Of a DNA stretch of 33,953 nucleotides, positions 22,405 through 30,561 are shown in pieces. Origin of the DNA: Defluviitaleaceae bacterium. GTDB lineage: Bacteria; Bacillota; Clostridia; Lachnospirales; WQUN01. The notes below the pieces were generated by a model that was not told where the DNA came from, ran no database searches, and saw only the letters and a program-made list of their open reading frames with translations. The stretch is from assembly GCA_009784025.1 (NCBI GenBank), contig WQVK01000027.1, positions 1 through 33,953 on the forward strand. The letters are read 5' to 3'. Made by a program: the position numbers and the translations under genes. Numbering within the stretch: position 1 is the first letter of the stretch; each line of letters starts with the position of its first letter.

Positions 22405-24558
22405 ATGGACATTATCAAAAAGCTAACGGAAGAATTTACCCTTGCCCGCTGGCAGGTAGAAAACACGGTAAAACTAATAGACGAAGACAATACAATCCCC
22501 TTTATAGCCCGCTACCGTAAAGAACAAACCGGAGAAATTGACGACCAAAAACTGCGCGAACTAGACGAAAGGCTAAAATACCTACGAAACCTAGAAGACC
22601 GCAAAGCCCTGGTGATAAACACCTTAACAGAACAGGGCAACCTTACAGACGAGCTTGCGGCCAAGCTAACCGCCGCCACCACCCTTACAGAGGTGGAGGA
22701 TATTTACCGCCCATTTAAGCCAAAACGCCGTACCCGCGCTACCATGGCTATAGAAAAAGGCCTGCAACCCCTGGCAGACATTATCTGGGCGCAGGATGTA
22801 ACTGCTGCCCTTGAAACCCTAGCGGCAGATTTTATAGACCCAGAAAAAGGCGTGGAAACCACCGCAGACGCCCTGGCAGGTGCAAGCGATATAATAGCCG
22901 AAAAAATATCAGACGACCCAGGTTGCCGCAGTCTGGCCCGCAAGCTAACCCACGATGAAGGTACAATCTTCACCGCCATAGCAAAAAAAGTAGACCCAGA
23001 AAACGAAAAAGCTGCGGTATTTGAAATGTACTTTGAATTTAACGAGCCAATTAAAAAAATCGCTGGGCATAGGGTGCTGGCGTTAAACCGCGGCGAAAAT
23101 GAGGGTGTTTTGAAGGTAGATATAGAAGCCCCAGCAGAAAAAATCCTAGCGCAACTAAGCAGCTTGTTTATAAATGAATCAAATCCCCTCACCTGCCGCT
23201 TCATGGAGGCTAGCCTGGCAGACAGCTACAAGCGGCTAACAGCCCCGGCGGTAGAAACAGAAACCCGCCGCAACCTTACAGAAATGGCAGAAGAAGGTGC
23301 AATCAAAGTTTTTGGCGAAAACTTGCGCCAGCTTCTGATGCAGCCACCAGTAAATGGCAAAGTGCTGGCCATAGACCCAGGCTATCGTACTGGCTGCAAG
23401 CTAGCCGCCCTAGACGAAACCGGCAAAGTATATGAAACCGGCGTAGTATTTTGTACTACCAACAAAGATACCGCGCCTTCTAAGCGCGTGCTGAAGCAAA
23501 TTTTGGACAAGCACAACATAAACCTGATAGCAATAGGCAACGGCACCGCCTCCCGTGAAACTGAAACCGTGGTAGCCGAGCTAATTAAAGAAACCGCCGC
23601 CAGTGCACAATATGTAATAGTTAACGAGGCCGGGGCAAGCGTTTATTCTGCCTCTAAGCTGGGGGCAGAAGAATTCCCGGAATTTGACGTGGCGTTGCGT
23701 AGCGCAGTGTCCATAGGCCGCCGCCTGCAAGACCCACTTGCAGAGCTGGTAAAAATAGACCCATGGTCTATTGGCGTAGGCCAGTACCAGCATGATATGA
23801 ACCAAAAACGTCTAGGGGAAACCTTATCTGGCGTGGTAGAAGCCTGCGTAAACGCAGTAGGTGTAGACCTTAACACCGCCTCCCCTAGCCTACTCTCCTA
23901 TGTGGCTGGTATAAGCCCCGCCATCGCCAAGAATATATTAAAACATAGGGAAGATAACGGCCGCTTCACCTCCCGCAAAGAGTTGCTGAAGGTTAGCAAG
24001 CTAGGGCCAAAAGCCTTCGAGCAATGCGCGGGCTTTTTACGCATCCCTGGTTCTGCAGAACCGTTGGATAACACTGCTGTTCACCCAGAATCTTACGCAG
24101 TGGCTAAGGCCTTCCTAACCATGAAGCCACAAGCCCCAAAGCCAGCCAGAAGCCTAAAAGACCTTTCTACAGAGCCAAAAATTGATCTGGCCGCCGTGGC
24201 CAAAGCCCTAGAAGTGGGCATCCCCACCCTAAAAGATATAGTAAAAGAATTGGAAAAACCCGGCCGCGACCCAAGGGAAGAACTACCACCAGTGCTACTA
24301 AAAAGCGATGTTCTAGAAATGGAAGACCTGGCCGAAGGCATGGTGCTAACTGGCACAGTGCGCAATGTAATAGATTTTGGCGCATTTGTGGACATCGGCG
24401 TGCATCAAGATGGCCTGGTTCATATTTCCCAAATGGTGAATCGTTTTATAAAACACCCACTTGAGGCCGTAAATGTAGGCGATGTGGTAAAGGTAAAAGT
24501 ATTGAGCGTAGATTTAAAGAAAAAACGCATCTCCCTGTCTATGAAAGGGGTTAAATAG
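22405..24558 (+). CDS. tex: Tex-family RNA-binding transcription accessory protein
   Basis: The 717-residue protein has the Tex order of domains: an N-terminal helical region with NTIPFIARYRKEQTGEIDDQKLR, a YqgF/RNase-H-like fold (from about 319, LAIDPGYRTGCKLAALDETG), helix-hairpin-helix motifs (from about 486, LNTASPSLLSYVAGISPAIAKNILKHR) and an S1 RNA-binding domain at the end (from about 645, LTGTVRNVIDFGAFVDIGVHQDGLVHIS). Tex is the bacterial relative of Spt6; it binds nucleic acid and affects transcription and stress survival. ATG 22405 follows ACGGAGGTAGAAAAA. It is monocistronic, with its own promoter. Confidence 0.96.
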   Translation: MDIIKKLTEEFTLARWQVENTVKLIDEDNTIPFIARYRKEQTGEIDDQKLRELDERLKYLRNLEDRKALVINTLTEQGNLTDELAAKLTAATTLTEVEDIYRPFKPKRRTRATMAIEKGLQPLADIIWAQDVTAALETLAADFIDPEKGVETTADALAGASDIIAEKISDDPGCRSLARKLTHDEGTIFTAIAKKVDPENEKAAVFEMYFEFNEPIKKIAGHRVLALNRGENEGVLKVDIEAPAEKILAQLSSLFINESNPLTCRFMEASLADSYKRLTAPAVETETRRNLTEMAEEGAIKVFGENLRQLLMQPPVNGKVLAIDPGYRTGCKLAALDETGKVYETGVVFCTTNKDTAPSKRVLKQILDKHNINLIAIGNGTASRETETVVAELIKETAASAQYVIVNEAGASVYSASKLGAEEFPEFDVALRSAVSIGRRLQDPLAELVKIDPWSIGVGQYQHDMNQKRLGETLSGVVEACVNAVGVDLNTASPSLLSYVAGISPAIAKNILKHREDNGRFTSRKELLKVSKLGPKAFEQCAGFLRIPGSAEPLDNTAVHPESYAVAKAFLTMKPQAPKPARSLKDLSTEPKIDLAAVAKALEVGIPTLKDIVKELEKPGRDPREELPPVLLKSDVLEMEDLAEGMVLTGTVRNVIDFGAFVDIGVHQDGLVHISQMVNRFIKHPLEAVNVGDVVKVKVLSVDLKKKRISLSMKGVK

Positions 24559-24605
24559 TGACGCCAGGCACTCTATCGGCACTAGCCACCCATGCCGATG
24601 CGTCA
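24559..24605 (+). terminator. Weak hairpin directly after tex
   Basis: TGACGC (24559-24564) pairs with GCGTCA (24600-24605), and TCGGCA (24576-24581) with TGCCGA (24593-24598). There is no T-run, so intrinsic termination is doubtful. Confidence 0.4.
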
Positions 24606-24623
24606 GTAAATGAAAGGATCACA

Positions 24624-24677
24624 ATGGGCATAAAGAATAGTTTAGTGAGATTCTATACTTGCATTGAAAATATTTAA
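24624..24677 (+). CDS. Possible 17-residue ORF or truncated gene start
   Basis: ATG 24624 is preceded by GAAAGGATCACA, a good ribosome binding site, and opens 17 codons (starting MGIKNSLVRF) before TAA. It may be a residual gene start, with the rest deleted by the repeat that follows, a tiny peptide, or chance. Confidence 0.2.
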   Translation: MGIKNSLVRFYTCIENI

Positions 24678-24717
24678 GGTTTTATTGAGGATTTTGAGAT
24701 GGATATGGAATAGAGAC

Positions 24718-24800
24718 AAACCCATCAGAGGTTTTGCTTCCGACACCTCCAAAAACTTTTTTTTGAAAAAAGCTTGGCAAAAACTGTAACATTGGAATTT
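24718..24800. repeat. AT-rich hairpin plus GGAGG/CTCTGA element, copy 2, inverted
   Basis: In reverse this region matches 17455-17535: a run of TTTTTTCAAAAAA, then GTTTTTGGAGGTGTCGGA and an AAACCTCTGAT end. The terminal GAAGCC of copy 1 is changed to AGCAAAACC, breaking the small hairpin. Upstream, GAAAATTCCAATGTTACAG corresponds loosely to the 17458-17470 stretch. Confidence 0.7.
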
Positions 24801-24821
24801 TCTTGCTAAACGAAGCTTCGG

Positions 24822-24882
24822 CAAAATAATAAGCCATGAGAATATAACCCAAAGGGGTGGTTTCTCATGGCTTATTATTTTG
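24822..24882. terminator. Bidirectional terminator between tex and cheY
   Basis: A perfect 20-bp stem pairs 24822-24841 with 24863-24882 (CAAAATAATAAGCCATGAGA and its complement), with a 21-nt loop containing a small ACCC-AAA-GGGGT stem. AT-rich outer ends serve both directions. Confidence 0.85.
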
Positions 24883-24974
24883 TCTCATAGCTTTGCAAAT
24901 CTGTAATGCTAAAATTTTTGCCCTGCTTTTCTCAAAAAGCAGATGGGTGTGGGCGAAGCCCACGTTTTAATATT

Positions 24975-25340
24975 CTACCCGATAACCTTCTTAACAGCTT
25001 CGATAATTCTCTCGGGTTGGAATGGTTTTACTATAAAATCGCGGGCGCCTGCTTGTATGGATTCTATTACCATGGCTTGCTGCCCCATGGCAGAGCACAT
25101 GATGATAATGGCGTCGCTGTCTGCTGCTTTTATTTCGCGGGCGGCTTGGATACCGTCCATTTCTGGCATAGTGATATCCAAGATGCACAGGTTTGGCTTT
25201 AGTTCGTTGTATTTTTGTACAGCTTCTACCCCGTTGGCGGCTTCGCCTATTACAGTGTAACCGTTCCTGGTAAGTATGTCTTTCATCATCATACGCATGA
25301 ATGCGGCATCGTCAACTAATAGAATTGTTTTTTCGGCCAT
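24975..25340 (-). CDS. cheY: CheY-type response regulator
   Basis: This is a 121-residue single receiver domain. Acidic pocket D10 and D11, phosphoacceptor D55 in CILDITMPEMDG, S83 and K105 (FIVKPF) are all in place. The early MRMMMKDIL after DDAAF matches the chemotaxis CheY group. Phosphorylated CheY binds the flagellar switch. ATG 25340 follows AAAGGAGTGTAGTT. The CheC/FliY-like gene ends 2 bp upstream, so the pair is one operon; a phosphatase beside its substrate is a natural pairing. Other che or fli genes are absent here. Confidence 0.93.
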   Translation of the reverse strand: MAEKTILLVDDAAFMRMMMKDILTRNGYTVIGEAANGVEAVQKYNELKPNLCILDITMPEMDGIQAAREIKAADSDAIIIMCSAMGQQAMVIESIQAGARDFIVKPFQPERIIEAVKKVIG

Positions 25341-25342
25341 AA

Positions 25343-25966
25343 CTACACTCCTTTTTTATCTATGCCATTATAATCTTTTAATGTAACCACCAGCTCCCTG
25401 GCGTAGGCCATGGGGAATATTTGCATGATTTGGCTATCTATAAGGTTGCTAACTTCCATACGAAAGGCAATGTTAACGATATTTTCGCTGGGGGCTAGTC
25501 CAATCTTGGCAATTGTTTCCTCGGTGGTGAAATCCATTAGAAAAGGTTGCGGGATTTCTATGTCTATCTTCCTGTTTATCATAGCAGATAATGAGGTTGA
25601 TGCCGAGCCTACCATTTGGTTCATTGCCTCGCCTATTGCGCTCATTTCCATATCGTTTAACTGGAAGTCAGATTTTACATCCCCAGTGCCGCCCATCATT
25701 AAATCAGCAACTATTTTAACATCACGAACCTTTAATATCAATACATTGCTGCCATTTAATCCATTTTTGTACCCAACCCTCACACCTACGGCTAAATTGT
25801 CGTAACTTTGGTAAAGTTGTTTCCATGTTAGAACACTGACCTTTGGCGTGGTGATTAGAACTTTTTGGTTTAACATGGCAGATAATGTAGTGGCTGCTGT
25901 TCCCATGTTAATATTGCCAATCTCCCCCAGAATATCGCTGTCTTCTGCGGTTATTACGTGGTGCAT
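25343..25966 (-). CDS. CheC/FliY-N-type CheY-phosphate phosphatase
   Basis: The 207-residue protein carries the two phosphatase motifs of the CheC-FliY-CheX family: DILGEIGNINMGTAATTLSAML (E15-x-x-N18) and AIGEAMNQMVGSASTSLSAM near residues 106-125. MLNQKVLITTPKVSV after the first is very like the N-terminal part of FliY. It lacks the SpoA/FliN C-terminal domain, so it is either a CheC or a FliY-type phosphatase without the switch domain. ATG 25966 follows GAGGGGAACAGAAT; a frame to 25996 is less likely. It is the first gene of a cheY operon. Confidence 0.88.
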   Translation of the reverse strand: MHHVITAEDSDILGEIGNINMGTAATTLSAMLNQKVLITTPKVSVLTWKQLYQSYDNLAVGVRVGYKNGLNGSNVLILKVRDVKIVADLMMGGTGDVKSDFQLNDMEMSAIGEAMNQMVGSASTSLSAMINRKIDIEIPQPFLMDFTTEETIAKIGLAPSENIVNIAFRMEVSNLIDSQIMQIFPMAYARELVVTLKDYNGIDKKGV

Positions 25967-25989
25967 ATTCTGTTCCCCTCTTCCCGGCG

Positions 25990-26017
25990 TTGCCATTTTG
26001 TAAATTTATGCTATACT
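25990..26017 (+). promoter_or_regulatory. Promoter of the TSCPD gene
   Basis: TTGCCA (25990-25995), a 16-bp spacer and TATACT (26012-26017) precede GGAGGTTGATT and ATG 26041. Confidence 0.65.
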
Positions 26018-26040
26018 TTCCAAAAAAATGGAGGTTGATT

Positions 26041-26280
26041 ATGGTTTATATGACAAAAGATGTGTGCTGCCAAAAGATTACAGTGGAAGTGGAAGATGGC
26101 GTGATAAAAGATGTAAATTTTGACAGAGGCTGCAATGGCAACCTTAAAGGGCTTGCTGCGCTGGCTGTGGGCAAGACCCCACACGATGTTATTGCATCCC
26201 TGGAAGGGATTGACTGCAACAGCCGCGGTACTTCCTGCCCAGACCAGCTTGCTAAGGCGCTAAAACAACTGGTGAATTAA
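26041..26280 (+). CDS. TSCPD domain-containing protein
   Basis: The 79-residue protein matches the short TSCPD family (TIGR03905-like): VYMTKDVCCQKITVEVEDGVIKDVNFDRGCNGNLKGLAALAVG, then the signature RGTSCPDQLAKAL. The conserved cysteines (two near the start, one in RGCNGN, one each in DCNSRG and SCPD) suggest metal binding; the domain also occurs at the C-terminus of vitamin B12-dependent ribonucleotide reductases. Its function alone is unknown. ATG 26041 follows TGGAGGTTGATT. Its stop overlaps that of the convergent TPR gene (TTAA). Confidence 0.9.
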   Translation: MVYMTKDVCCQKITVEVEDGVIKDVNFDRGCNGNLKGLAALAVGKTPHDVIASLEGIDCNSRGTSCPDQLAKALKQLVN

Positions 26281-27524
26281 TCTGCCTCGCTCGCTTCCCA
26301 ATCTAGCCATTTTGCAATTATTGGCCGGAGCTTTTCCTTATCATTTAGGAAATCCATGGCATCGGTCACGGACGGTATGGATACGCTTGCATCTTCTTCT
26401 GTGAAGATTTCTGCCAGGTTGGCTACTATTTCGGAATAATCATCGTCGCTTGGTTTGTGAAGCATAAGGGCGTATACCATGGTTTCCAGGGCGTTTTGGG
26501 CCTCGCCTGCTTGCAGATACAATTTTATAAGGAAGATAATATCCGTCATGATGTCGTCTAGGCCGTGACGGATTTTCATTGCCTTTAACATGCTGGCTTC
26601 GGCATGGCGGATATTGCCCAGCTTCTTGTGCAGCACTGCCATATTGCATAGACAGCTTGCGTAGAAAATATGGTTTTTGCCGAATTGTTTTTCAAATAGC
26701 TCGGTTACTTCCATTTGGCATTCTAGGGCTTCCTCAATTCGCTCTAGTTTACATAACATGTCGGCCTTGCGGAAGGCTGTGTTCATATATGCCGAGCTGG
26801 ATTTCCCTGCGCTGCAGGAGATTTCTTGCTGTGCTTCTTCGTAAAAATTTAGGGCGTCTTCTTTTGCGCCAAGGCGTTCGTATATTCCTGCCAGGTAGAA
26901 GTAGGCTTCTGCCCTACCCTGCCCAGAATATTGTGCGATATTTGCGGCTGTGCTGGCGTAGATTGCGGTGGGTTCTATTTCGTTTTGTTCTTCGTACTGG
27001 AAGGCTATGGAATGTAGGCTGTTGATCAAATCTTCTGGGTTGCCTATTTCCTGCCGCAGCTTTAATGCCATAAAGTGGTATCGCAGGGCTTCTTTCCTGC
27101 GGTTTAGCTGGCTGGCGGCGTTGCCTAGGTTGTACAATTTGTCGCTGTAGAGTTTATTGTCGCGGCTGGGTAAGTTTTTTATTACATCCACTGCGTCTTT
27201 GTGCATTCTGTAGGCTGGCATATGGTTGCCGGTTCTGCCGGTTAGGATTGCTATATTGGTGAGGCAATCTGAATAATTGGCGGTATAGCCTTCAATACTG
27301 GCCATCCTGCAGGATGAATCTACTAGGAGTTCCATAGCCCGGTCAAACTGGCCAAGTTCCATATATGCGGTACCTAAATTGTACATGTCGTTGGCATAGT
27401 GCAGGTTATTGTTGTTGCTTTTTTGCTGTTGCAACAGCTCTTCGCCTATTTTTGCAGCGTTTTGGAATTCTTGCTGGCTGTAGGCTGTTTTTATATCATT
27501 GCGCATCTGGTCTAATCTGTTCAT
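26277..27524 (-). CDS. Tetratricopeptide-repeat protein
   Basis: The 415-residue protein is mostly TPR-type helix pairs: YNLGTAYMELGQFDRAMELL, YNLGNAASQLNRRKEALRYH, LHSIAFQYEEQNEIEPTAIY, FYLAGIYERLGAKEDALNFY, and CNMAVLHKKLGNIRHAEASML. There is no signal peptide and no catalytic domain, so it is probably a cytoplasmic scaffold. ATG 27524 follows AAAGGAACGATC. No partner is evident; it lies between the TSCPD gene (convergent, overlapping 4 bp) and deoD (same strand, 34 bp away). Confidence 0.85.
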   Translation of the reverse strand: MNRLDQMRNDIKTAYSQQEFQNAAKIGEELLQQQKSNNNNLHYANDMYNLGTAYMELGQFDRAMELLVDSSCRMASIEGYTANYSDCLTNIAILTGRTGNHMPAYRMHKDAVDVIKNLPSRDNKLYSDKLYNLGNAASQLNRRKEALRYHFMALKLRQEIGNPEDLINSLHSIAFQYEEQNEIEPTAIYASTAANIAQYSGQGRAEAYFYLAGIYERLGAKEDALNFYEEAQQEISCSAGKSSSAYMNTAFRKADMLCKLERIEEALECQMEVTELFEKQFGKNHIFYASCLCNMAVLHKKLGNIRHAEASMLKAMKIRHGLDDIMTDIIFLIKLYLQAGEAQNALETMVYALMLHKPSDDDYSEIVANLAEIFTEEDASVSIPSVTDAMDFLNDKEKLRPIIAKWLDWEASEAD

Positions 27525-27558
27525 GATCGTTCCTTTATCTAATGTATCGTGGGCTATT

Positions 27559-28272
27559 TTACAACATGCCCAGGGCTACGCCCATCATTTGTGTGAAGGT
27601 TGTTTCACGTTCTTTGGCAGACATATATTCGTCGCGGTTGAACACCTTGTCCGATATGGTGCAGATGCAAAGGCCGTGTTTGCCTGCCCTTGCGGCGTTG
27701 GTGTACAATGCGGCGGCCTCCATTTCTACCGCTAGCACGCCCATGCGTAGCCATGCGTTCATGCCTGCTGGGTCATCTCCGTAGAAAACATCACTAGTGA
27801 GCACATTACCCACATGCAATTTTGCACCCACTAAATTTGCAGAGGCTTGTGCTTTGCTCATTAGCTCATATGATGCCACTGGGGCAAATGTGCCAGGGCA
27901 GCGGGAGAACAGCGCAGGGTAATTTGATTCTGTACATGCGCCCACGGCCATTACTATATCGCCAAGCTCTAGATCCATGTTGATAGACCCGGCCGAGCCG
28001 ATTCTTACTATATTGTCCACTTTGTAGAAATTAAACAGCTCGTATGAATAAATCCCCATAGACGGGCAGCCCATTCCGCTGCCCATTACGGTTACTGGTT
28101 TACCATTGTATGTGCCGGTGTATGCCAGCATGCCCCGGATTTCGTTAACTAGTTTTGGGCTTTCTAGATAATTTTCTGCAATGTACTTTGCACGAAGGGG
28201 GTCACCTGGCATAAGTACGGTTTTGGCGATTTCGCCTTCTTTTGCGTTTATATGCGGGGTTGGGATTGACAT
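27559..28272 (-). CDS. deoD: Purine-nucleoside phosphorylase, DeoD type
   Basis: It splits purine (deoxy)nucleosides with phosphate to base and (deoxy)ribose 1-phosphate in purine salvage. The 237-residue length is right for hexameric DeoD. Family blocks: MPGDPLRAKYIAENYLE (phosphate loop), GMGCPSMGIYSYELF, RIGSAGSI, EMEAAALYTNA and CTISDKVF with the catalytic Asp. ATG 28272 follows AGAAAGGATGATATC; the frame to 28326 is not supported. With cdd in this window, the organism salvages both purine and pyrimidine nucleosides. Confidence 0.96.
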   Translation of the reverse strand: MSIPTPHINAKEGEIAKTVLMPGDPLRAKYIAENYLESPKLVNEIRGMLAYTGTYNGKPVTVMGSGMGCPSMGIYSYELFNFYKVDNIVRIGSAGSINMDLELGDIVMAVGACTESNYPALFSRCPGTFAPVASYELMSKAQASANLVGAKLHVGNVLTSDVFYGDDPAGMNAWLRMGVLAVEMEAAALYTNAARAGKHGLCICTISDKVFNRDEYMSAKERETTFTQMMGVALGML

Positions 28273-28437
28273 GATATCATCCTTTCTGAATTTTGAAGAA
28301 AGACCTCTCGCTCGAAACTTTGACATTTTGTGCGAGCATTGTTATTACAGTATATTAAGTGGCTGATATTGTCAACATTTTAGCGGATAAATCTGTTGTT
28401 TACTGGTTAGGTAACTTTTTCGAAAAAAGTCTATGGT

Positions 28438-29253
28438 GATTTATAGGTTTTGTAAAATTTCCTGCCATCTTGCTGTGGCGGCTTTACTAGGCTGGCCTCG
28501 CTTGCAGAATTCTAGCTGTTTTAGCTTGGGGGAGTTGCGCTCTATCACTATCATACCGCCTTCTAGCTTGGCTTCCAGGGCGCAAAATGCCTCTTGGAAA
28601 CGAGGGTCGTTTTTTGCATAATCGTAGAATGACAGCACGTATACATATTGGAAAATTGAATAACTCCAAAGCGGATACTCAATTTGCATAAATAACTTGC
28701 CCATGCCGTATTGGCAAGGGCCGATGGGGCGGCGGATTTCCCAGTGGTTTAGCAGAAATTCCACAGCGTGGTTTAAGGATGCCTCTTTGTTTAGGTATTT
28801 GCTGTGGCGGAAGGCATCTAGGGCGTTTAGCGTGGGCAGCGGGTTGGAATATTCTGTTTCTGGGCCGCGGCCGTAAGAGAATTTATTGCAGCGCCAGCCG
28901 CCGTCTATGTATGGAGTTTTGAGAAAATGCTGCATGGTGGTTTGTATGCGCTCGTCCTCTGTGTACCCCATGCGGCATAGCAGGCTGGCGGCGTAGGCTG
29001 TATGGCATGGGAGTATGCTGCCGCTTGGGTAAAGCTTAAAGCGGCCGTCGCTGCGCCATACGCTAAAAAGTAATTCTGCTACTGCCTGCAAAACGGGGTG
29101 AGATGGCGGCATGCCAAGCTCTAACAGCATTAGCGCGCTATCCACTGCAGAAAATGGCGAGCCTTTTACCAGACGTTTATCTGGGGTTGTCCAATAATCT
29201 GCACCTTGGCTATGCCTGTGGGATAGGATAAGGTTAATATCATTTTCAAACAT
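28438..29253 (-). CDS. Alpha/alpha-toroid (prenyltransferase/squalene-oxidase repeat) protein
   Basis: The protein is about 270 residues when started at ATG 29253, which lies just downstream of a good leftward promoter (29283-29311) and follows GCGAGGCGAG; a frame to 29298 would overlap that promoter. Repeats such as VDSALMLLELGMPPSHPVLQAVAELLFSVWRSDGRF, HTAYAASLLCRMGYTEDERIQTTMQHFLKT and GGWRCN resemble the terpene cyclase / protein prenyltransferase alpha-toroid. No DxDD cyclase motif is visible, so catalysis of cyclisation is unlikely. It is read divergently from a DUF606-type transporter. Confidence 0.75.
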
Positions 29254-29275
29254 GTCTCGCCTCGCTGGTTTTTTT

Positions 29276-29320
29276 GTTGTATAGTATGACATATGCATAG
29301 GAGAATGTCATCTATACAAC
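29276..29320. promoter_or_regulatory. Dyad operator with divergent promoter
   Basis: GTTGTATAGTATGACAT (29276-29292) and ATGTCATCTATACAAC (29305-29320) are reverse complements apart from a single-base gap, around a 12-bp centre. Leftward ATGACA (29311-29306), a 17-bp spacer and CATACT (29288-29283) lie within it. Rightward, ATGACA (29286-29291) has a weaker -10 (CATCTA). A dimeric regulator binding here would control both neighbours. Confidence 0.6.
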
Positions 29321-29375
29321 ACAAGGAGGCCAGTTTTATTTTCTTTCTCTTTTCACTGGGGTTCTTATTACTGTA

Positions 29376-30206
29376 ATGATTGCCATAAATGGCGCGCTAA
29401 CCGGGCAGTTTGGGATTTATACCGCCACTATTATCATCCATATTGCGGGGCTTTTGGTGATTGGTGCAGTGGTGCTTTTTAAGCGCGACCGGATTTTTAC
29501 CCGTGGGGGTGCTTGGTATTGGTATCTTGGTGGGATGGTTGGGGTTTTTACTACTGTTTCTAACAATGTTGCATTTGGGCGTATTTCTGTTTCTGCGCTG
29601 TTGGCGCTGGGGCTGCTGGGGCAGAGTGTTTCTGGCCTGGTGATAGACCAGTTTGGCCTTTTTGGCATGCAGAAGCATTCTTTTGAAAAGCAGAAGATAA
29701 TCGGCCTGCTGCTGGTGGTTGCCGGGATTGCCTCTATGATAAATAATTTTGAAATATTGGCCATGGTAGTATCTTTTGCCGCCGGCGTGACCATTGTTAC
29801 ATCCCGTACGCTAAATGCCAGACTTTCTGCCGCAACAAATGTACGCACCAGCACTTTTTACAATTATGTTGTGGGGCTTTTTTGCGCGATTTTAGCGTTT
29901 TTGCTGCTTGGCCGCGGCGAGATTGCATTTGTAGAAGTTTTGCCGCTGTCTGCTAGTTGGTACATGTATTTTGGCGGGATGCTTGGGGTTTGTGTGGTGC
30001 TGCTGCTGAATGTGACCGTGGTTAAAATATCCGCATTTTACTTGACTCTACTTATTTTTATCGGCCAGATATTCTCTGGGGTGCTGGTGGATGCATTTTT
30101 AGATGGTGAAGTTAGTATCAGAATTATCGTGGGCGGAGTGCTGGTTGGGCTTGGCATGTGTGCCAATTTGATTGTGGATAATAGAAAGGCCACTGCGGCA
30201 AAATAA
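29376..30206 (+). CDS. DMT-superfamily transporter of the DUF606 (YdcZ-like) type
   Basis: From ATG 29376 the product is 276 residues with about nine hydrophobic segments in two halves. Each half has the DUF606 pattern: MIAINGALTGQFGIYTATIIIHIAG and GGMLGVCVVLLLNVTVVKISAFYLTLLIFIGQIFSGVLVDAF. The first membrane helix seems to begin upstream: the same frame is open from 29301 and reads YFLSLFTGVLITV before the ATG, and an excellent AAGGAGG lies at 29323-29329. No ATG, GTG or TTG exists in that stretch, so the true start is unclear (atypical start, mutation or sequence error). Substrate unknown. Confidence 0.8.
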   Translation: MIAINGALTGQFGIYTATIIIHIAGLLVIGAVVLFKRDRIFTRGGAWYWYLGGMVGVFTTVSNNVAFGRISVSALLALGLLGQSVSGLVIDQFGLFGMQKHSFEKQKIIGLLLVVAGIASMINNFEILAMVVSFAAGVTIVTSRTLNARLSAATNVRTSTFYNYVVGLFCAILAFLLLGRGEIAFVEVLPLSASWYMYFGGMLGVCVVLLLNVTVVKISAFYLTLLIFIGQIFSGVLVDAFLDGEVSIRIIVGGVLVGLGMCANLIVDNRKATAAK

Positions 30207-30240
30207 TTCAGTTGGTCGGAAAATCCGACCAACTGAAATT
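30205..30240 (+). terminator. Copy 4 of the CAGTTGGTCGG hairpin, after the DMT gene
   Basis: TCAGTTGGTCGGA (30208-30220) pairs with TCCGACCAACTGA (30224-30236), followed by AATTTT. It starts at the stop codon of the transporter gene. Confidence 0.8.
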
Positions 30241-30341
30241 TTCATCAAAAATATTTCCTGCCACCAGATTTTTTCCTGGTTACCGAAAACGAAACAAAAA
30301 ATTGAAAATAAAACATTAAAAACATAACAAAGGAGGCTACC

Positions 30342-30557
30342 ATGCCAAACTACGACCTGCATTGCAAAACCTGCAATACCGACCATAATATCCGCGCATC
30401 TATGGCGGAAAAAGCAGAGAAGCGCATCCCCTGCCCCAGCTGCGGCAGCTTTGAAATGGAAACGCTATTTAAAGCCGCCCCGGCCTATGTAAAGGGAAGT
30501 GCCGCCGTCGTCTGCCCACAGCGCAACAACTGCGCCGGCTGCCCCAATGTGGGCTAA
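30342..30557 (+). CDS. FmdB-type zinc-ribbon protein
   Basis: The 71-residue protein begins MPNYDLHCKTCNTDHN, and PCPSCGSFEMETLFKAAPAYVKG follows: two CxxC knuckles about 20 residues apart, the FmdB/CxxC-CxxC-SSSS regulatory-protein zinc ribbon. A third C-rich tail (CPQRNNCAGCPNVG) could bind metal as well. Its role is unknown. ATG 30342 follows AAAGGAGGCTACC. A membrane-protein gene begins 5 bp after its stop. Confidence 0.85.
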   Translation: MPNYDLHCKTCNTDHNIRASMAEKAEKRIPCPSCGSFEMETLFKAAPAYVKGSAAVVCPQRNNCAGCPNVG

Positions 30558-30561
30558 GTCC

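Larger units (their letters stand above)
24606..24974. other. Intergenic region between convergent tex and cheY
   Basis: There is no normal-sized gene. It holds a 17-codon ORF with a good binding site (24624-24677), a reverse copy of the AT-rich/GGAGG element (24718-24800) and a strong bidirectional terminator (24822-24882). Confidence 0.6.
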
